From a virus, in IMG/VR virus record IMGVR_UViG_3300037493_003469, positions 1 through 22,062 of that record: a DNA stretch of 22,062 nt. One strand, given 5' to 3'. Both the position numbers and the translations under genes were made by a program. Of this stretch, positions 21,223 to 22,062 are shown piece by piece. The notes beneath the pieces were generated by a model. That model was not told the origin of the DNA, searched no databases, and saw only the letters and a program-made list of their open reading frames with translations. Each line of letters opens with the position of its first letter. Positions within the stretch are counted from its first letter, which is position 1.

Positions 21223-22062
21223 GTGACTAAAACACTTTTAGTAGACGGAAACAATTTATTTAAAATAGGATTTCACGGAGTCAGAGATTTATACAGTAAT
21301 GGGGACCATTTAGGTGGAATCTATTACTTTATAAACATTCTTAGAAGATTCTTAGAAGAACATAACCACGATAAAGTGGTTGTATTTTGGGACTCTAATT
21401 CCTCTATCCGTAAATCAATTTATCCACAATATAAGGCCAACAGACGACAGGATATGAATGAGGATAAATACCAATCATATCTTAACCAACAAGCGAGAGT
21501 TAAAGAGTATCTTGAAGAAATTTTTGTAAGACAAGTTGAAATGATTAACAATGAGGCAGATGACCTTATTGCCTACTATTGTAAGGTCGCGACTAATGAG
21601 GAGATTATTATTTTCTCGGCGGACAAAGACCTAACTCAATTGATTACTGAGAACATTAGTATCTATTCACCAATATCAAAACAATATTTTAAGAATGGGG
21701 ATAACATTATCATTAATAAGGTAGAGATACCTCACTACAATGTATTACTCTGTAAAATCTTTACAGGTGACAAATCAGATAATATAGATGGAATTGAAGG
21801 TCTTGGTGAAAAAACATTAATAAAATACTTTCCACAAATGCAGGAAAAACCATGCACTATCGAAGAATTACTTGATATTGCACGAAATATCCCGCAAAAA
21901 AAACCCATTAAAACTTTATCAAATATTTTGACTGGGAAGACAAAATCAACTATACTTGGAGAAGAGTTTTATAACACAAACAAACAAATTGTAGACCTTT
22001 CAAACCCACTAATTACGGATGATGGAAAGACCTTAGTAGAACAAATTTATACTGATACAATA
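21223..22062 (+). CDS. rnh: 5'-3' exonuclease / RNase H, T4 Rnh-like, 3' truncated
   Basis: The frame starts at GTG 21223 and stays open to the window end (280 codons); T4 RNase H is about 305 residues, so perhaps 25 are missing. FEN/T4 RNase H nucleases remove RNA primers and 5' flaps from lagging strands. All metal-binding landmarks are present: Asp8 in LLVDGNN, Asp57 in VVFWDSNSSIRKSIYPQYKA, Glu111/Asp113/Asp114 in NEADDLIAYY, Asp134/Asp136 in IIFSADKDLTQL, and Asp183/Asp186 in the helix-hairpin-helix segment FTGDKSDNIDGIEGLGEKTL. GTG is chosen because it directly precedes the first core strand, TKTLLVDGNN, and no ATG occurs there. The gene follows uvsX after 32 AT-rich bases and works with the gp32-like protein, a known partner of Rnh in T4. 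Confidence 0.9.
   Translation, partial: MTKTLLVDGNNLFKIGFHGVRDLYSNGDHLGGIYYFINILRRFLEEHNHDKVVVFWDSNSSIRKSIYPQYKANRRQDMNEDKYQSYLNQQARVKEYLEEIFVRQVEMINNEADDLIAYYCKVATNEEIIIFSADKDLTQLITENISIYSPISKQYFKNGDNIIINKVEIPHYNVLLCKIFTGDKSDNIDGIEGLGEKTLIKYFPQMQEKPCTIEELLDIARNIPQKKPIKTLSNILTGKTKSTILGEEFYNTNKQIVDLSNPLITDDGKTLVEQIYTDTI

Overview
The window reads as part of a large, AT-rich genome of a contractile-tailed (T4-like) bacteriophage. Every credible gene is on the + strand, genes are tightly packed, and no stretch without a gene exceeds about 115 bases. Start codons lack Shine-Dalgarno sequences and sit behind A/T-rich leaders. That is typical of Bacteroidota and their phages, so a Bacteroidota host is the best inference. 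No host gene, tRNA, integrase or other marker settles it.

Layout: (1) 1-5199, tail shaft. The 3' end of the tail sheath gene (gp18-like) is followed by an inserted HAD-type phosphatase gene, the tail tube (gp19-like), a T4 gp26/gp51-type protein with an overlapping +1-frame extension, and a 613-residue probable tape measure. (2) 5249-17980, baseplate. A 1692-residue protein, a 107-residue gp53-like wedge protein and a 2446-residue hub/wedge megaprotein fill 12.7 kb with three ORFs. (3) 18020-18914, two small genes without assignable function; the second is Pro/Ala-rich, acidic and probably coiled-coil. (4) 19017-22062, DNA metabolism: a gp32-like single-strand DNA-binding protein, a small acidic protein, a UvsX/RecA-like recombinase and a T4 RNase H-like 5' nuclease that runs off the window. 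A strong hairpin terminator and a consensus-like promoter at 18935-18992 separate the structural block from the replication block.

How the genes work together: sheath, tube, tape measure and the presumed assembly chaperone build a tail shaft of roughly T4 length. The giant proteins probably form the baseplate and carry cell-wall-directed or adhesive modules: an OmpA-like domain, a degenerate muramidase-like region and an IPT/TIG domain on a Thr/Pro stalk. The SSB, recombinase and nuclease serve recombination-dependent replication and lagging-strand processing.

Most interesting signals: a candidate programmed frameshift placed exactly where tail assembly chaperone frameshifts occur; a repeated TATTTATAA element ending exactly 12 nt before three start codons; perfect terminator hairpins that nearly touch the next start codon; and an OmpA-like domain inside a baseplate protein. 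All function calls come from reading the sequence; no database search was run.
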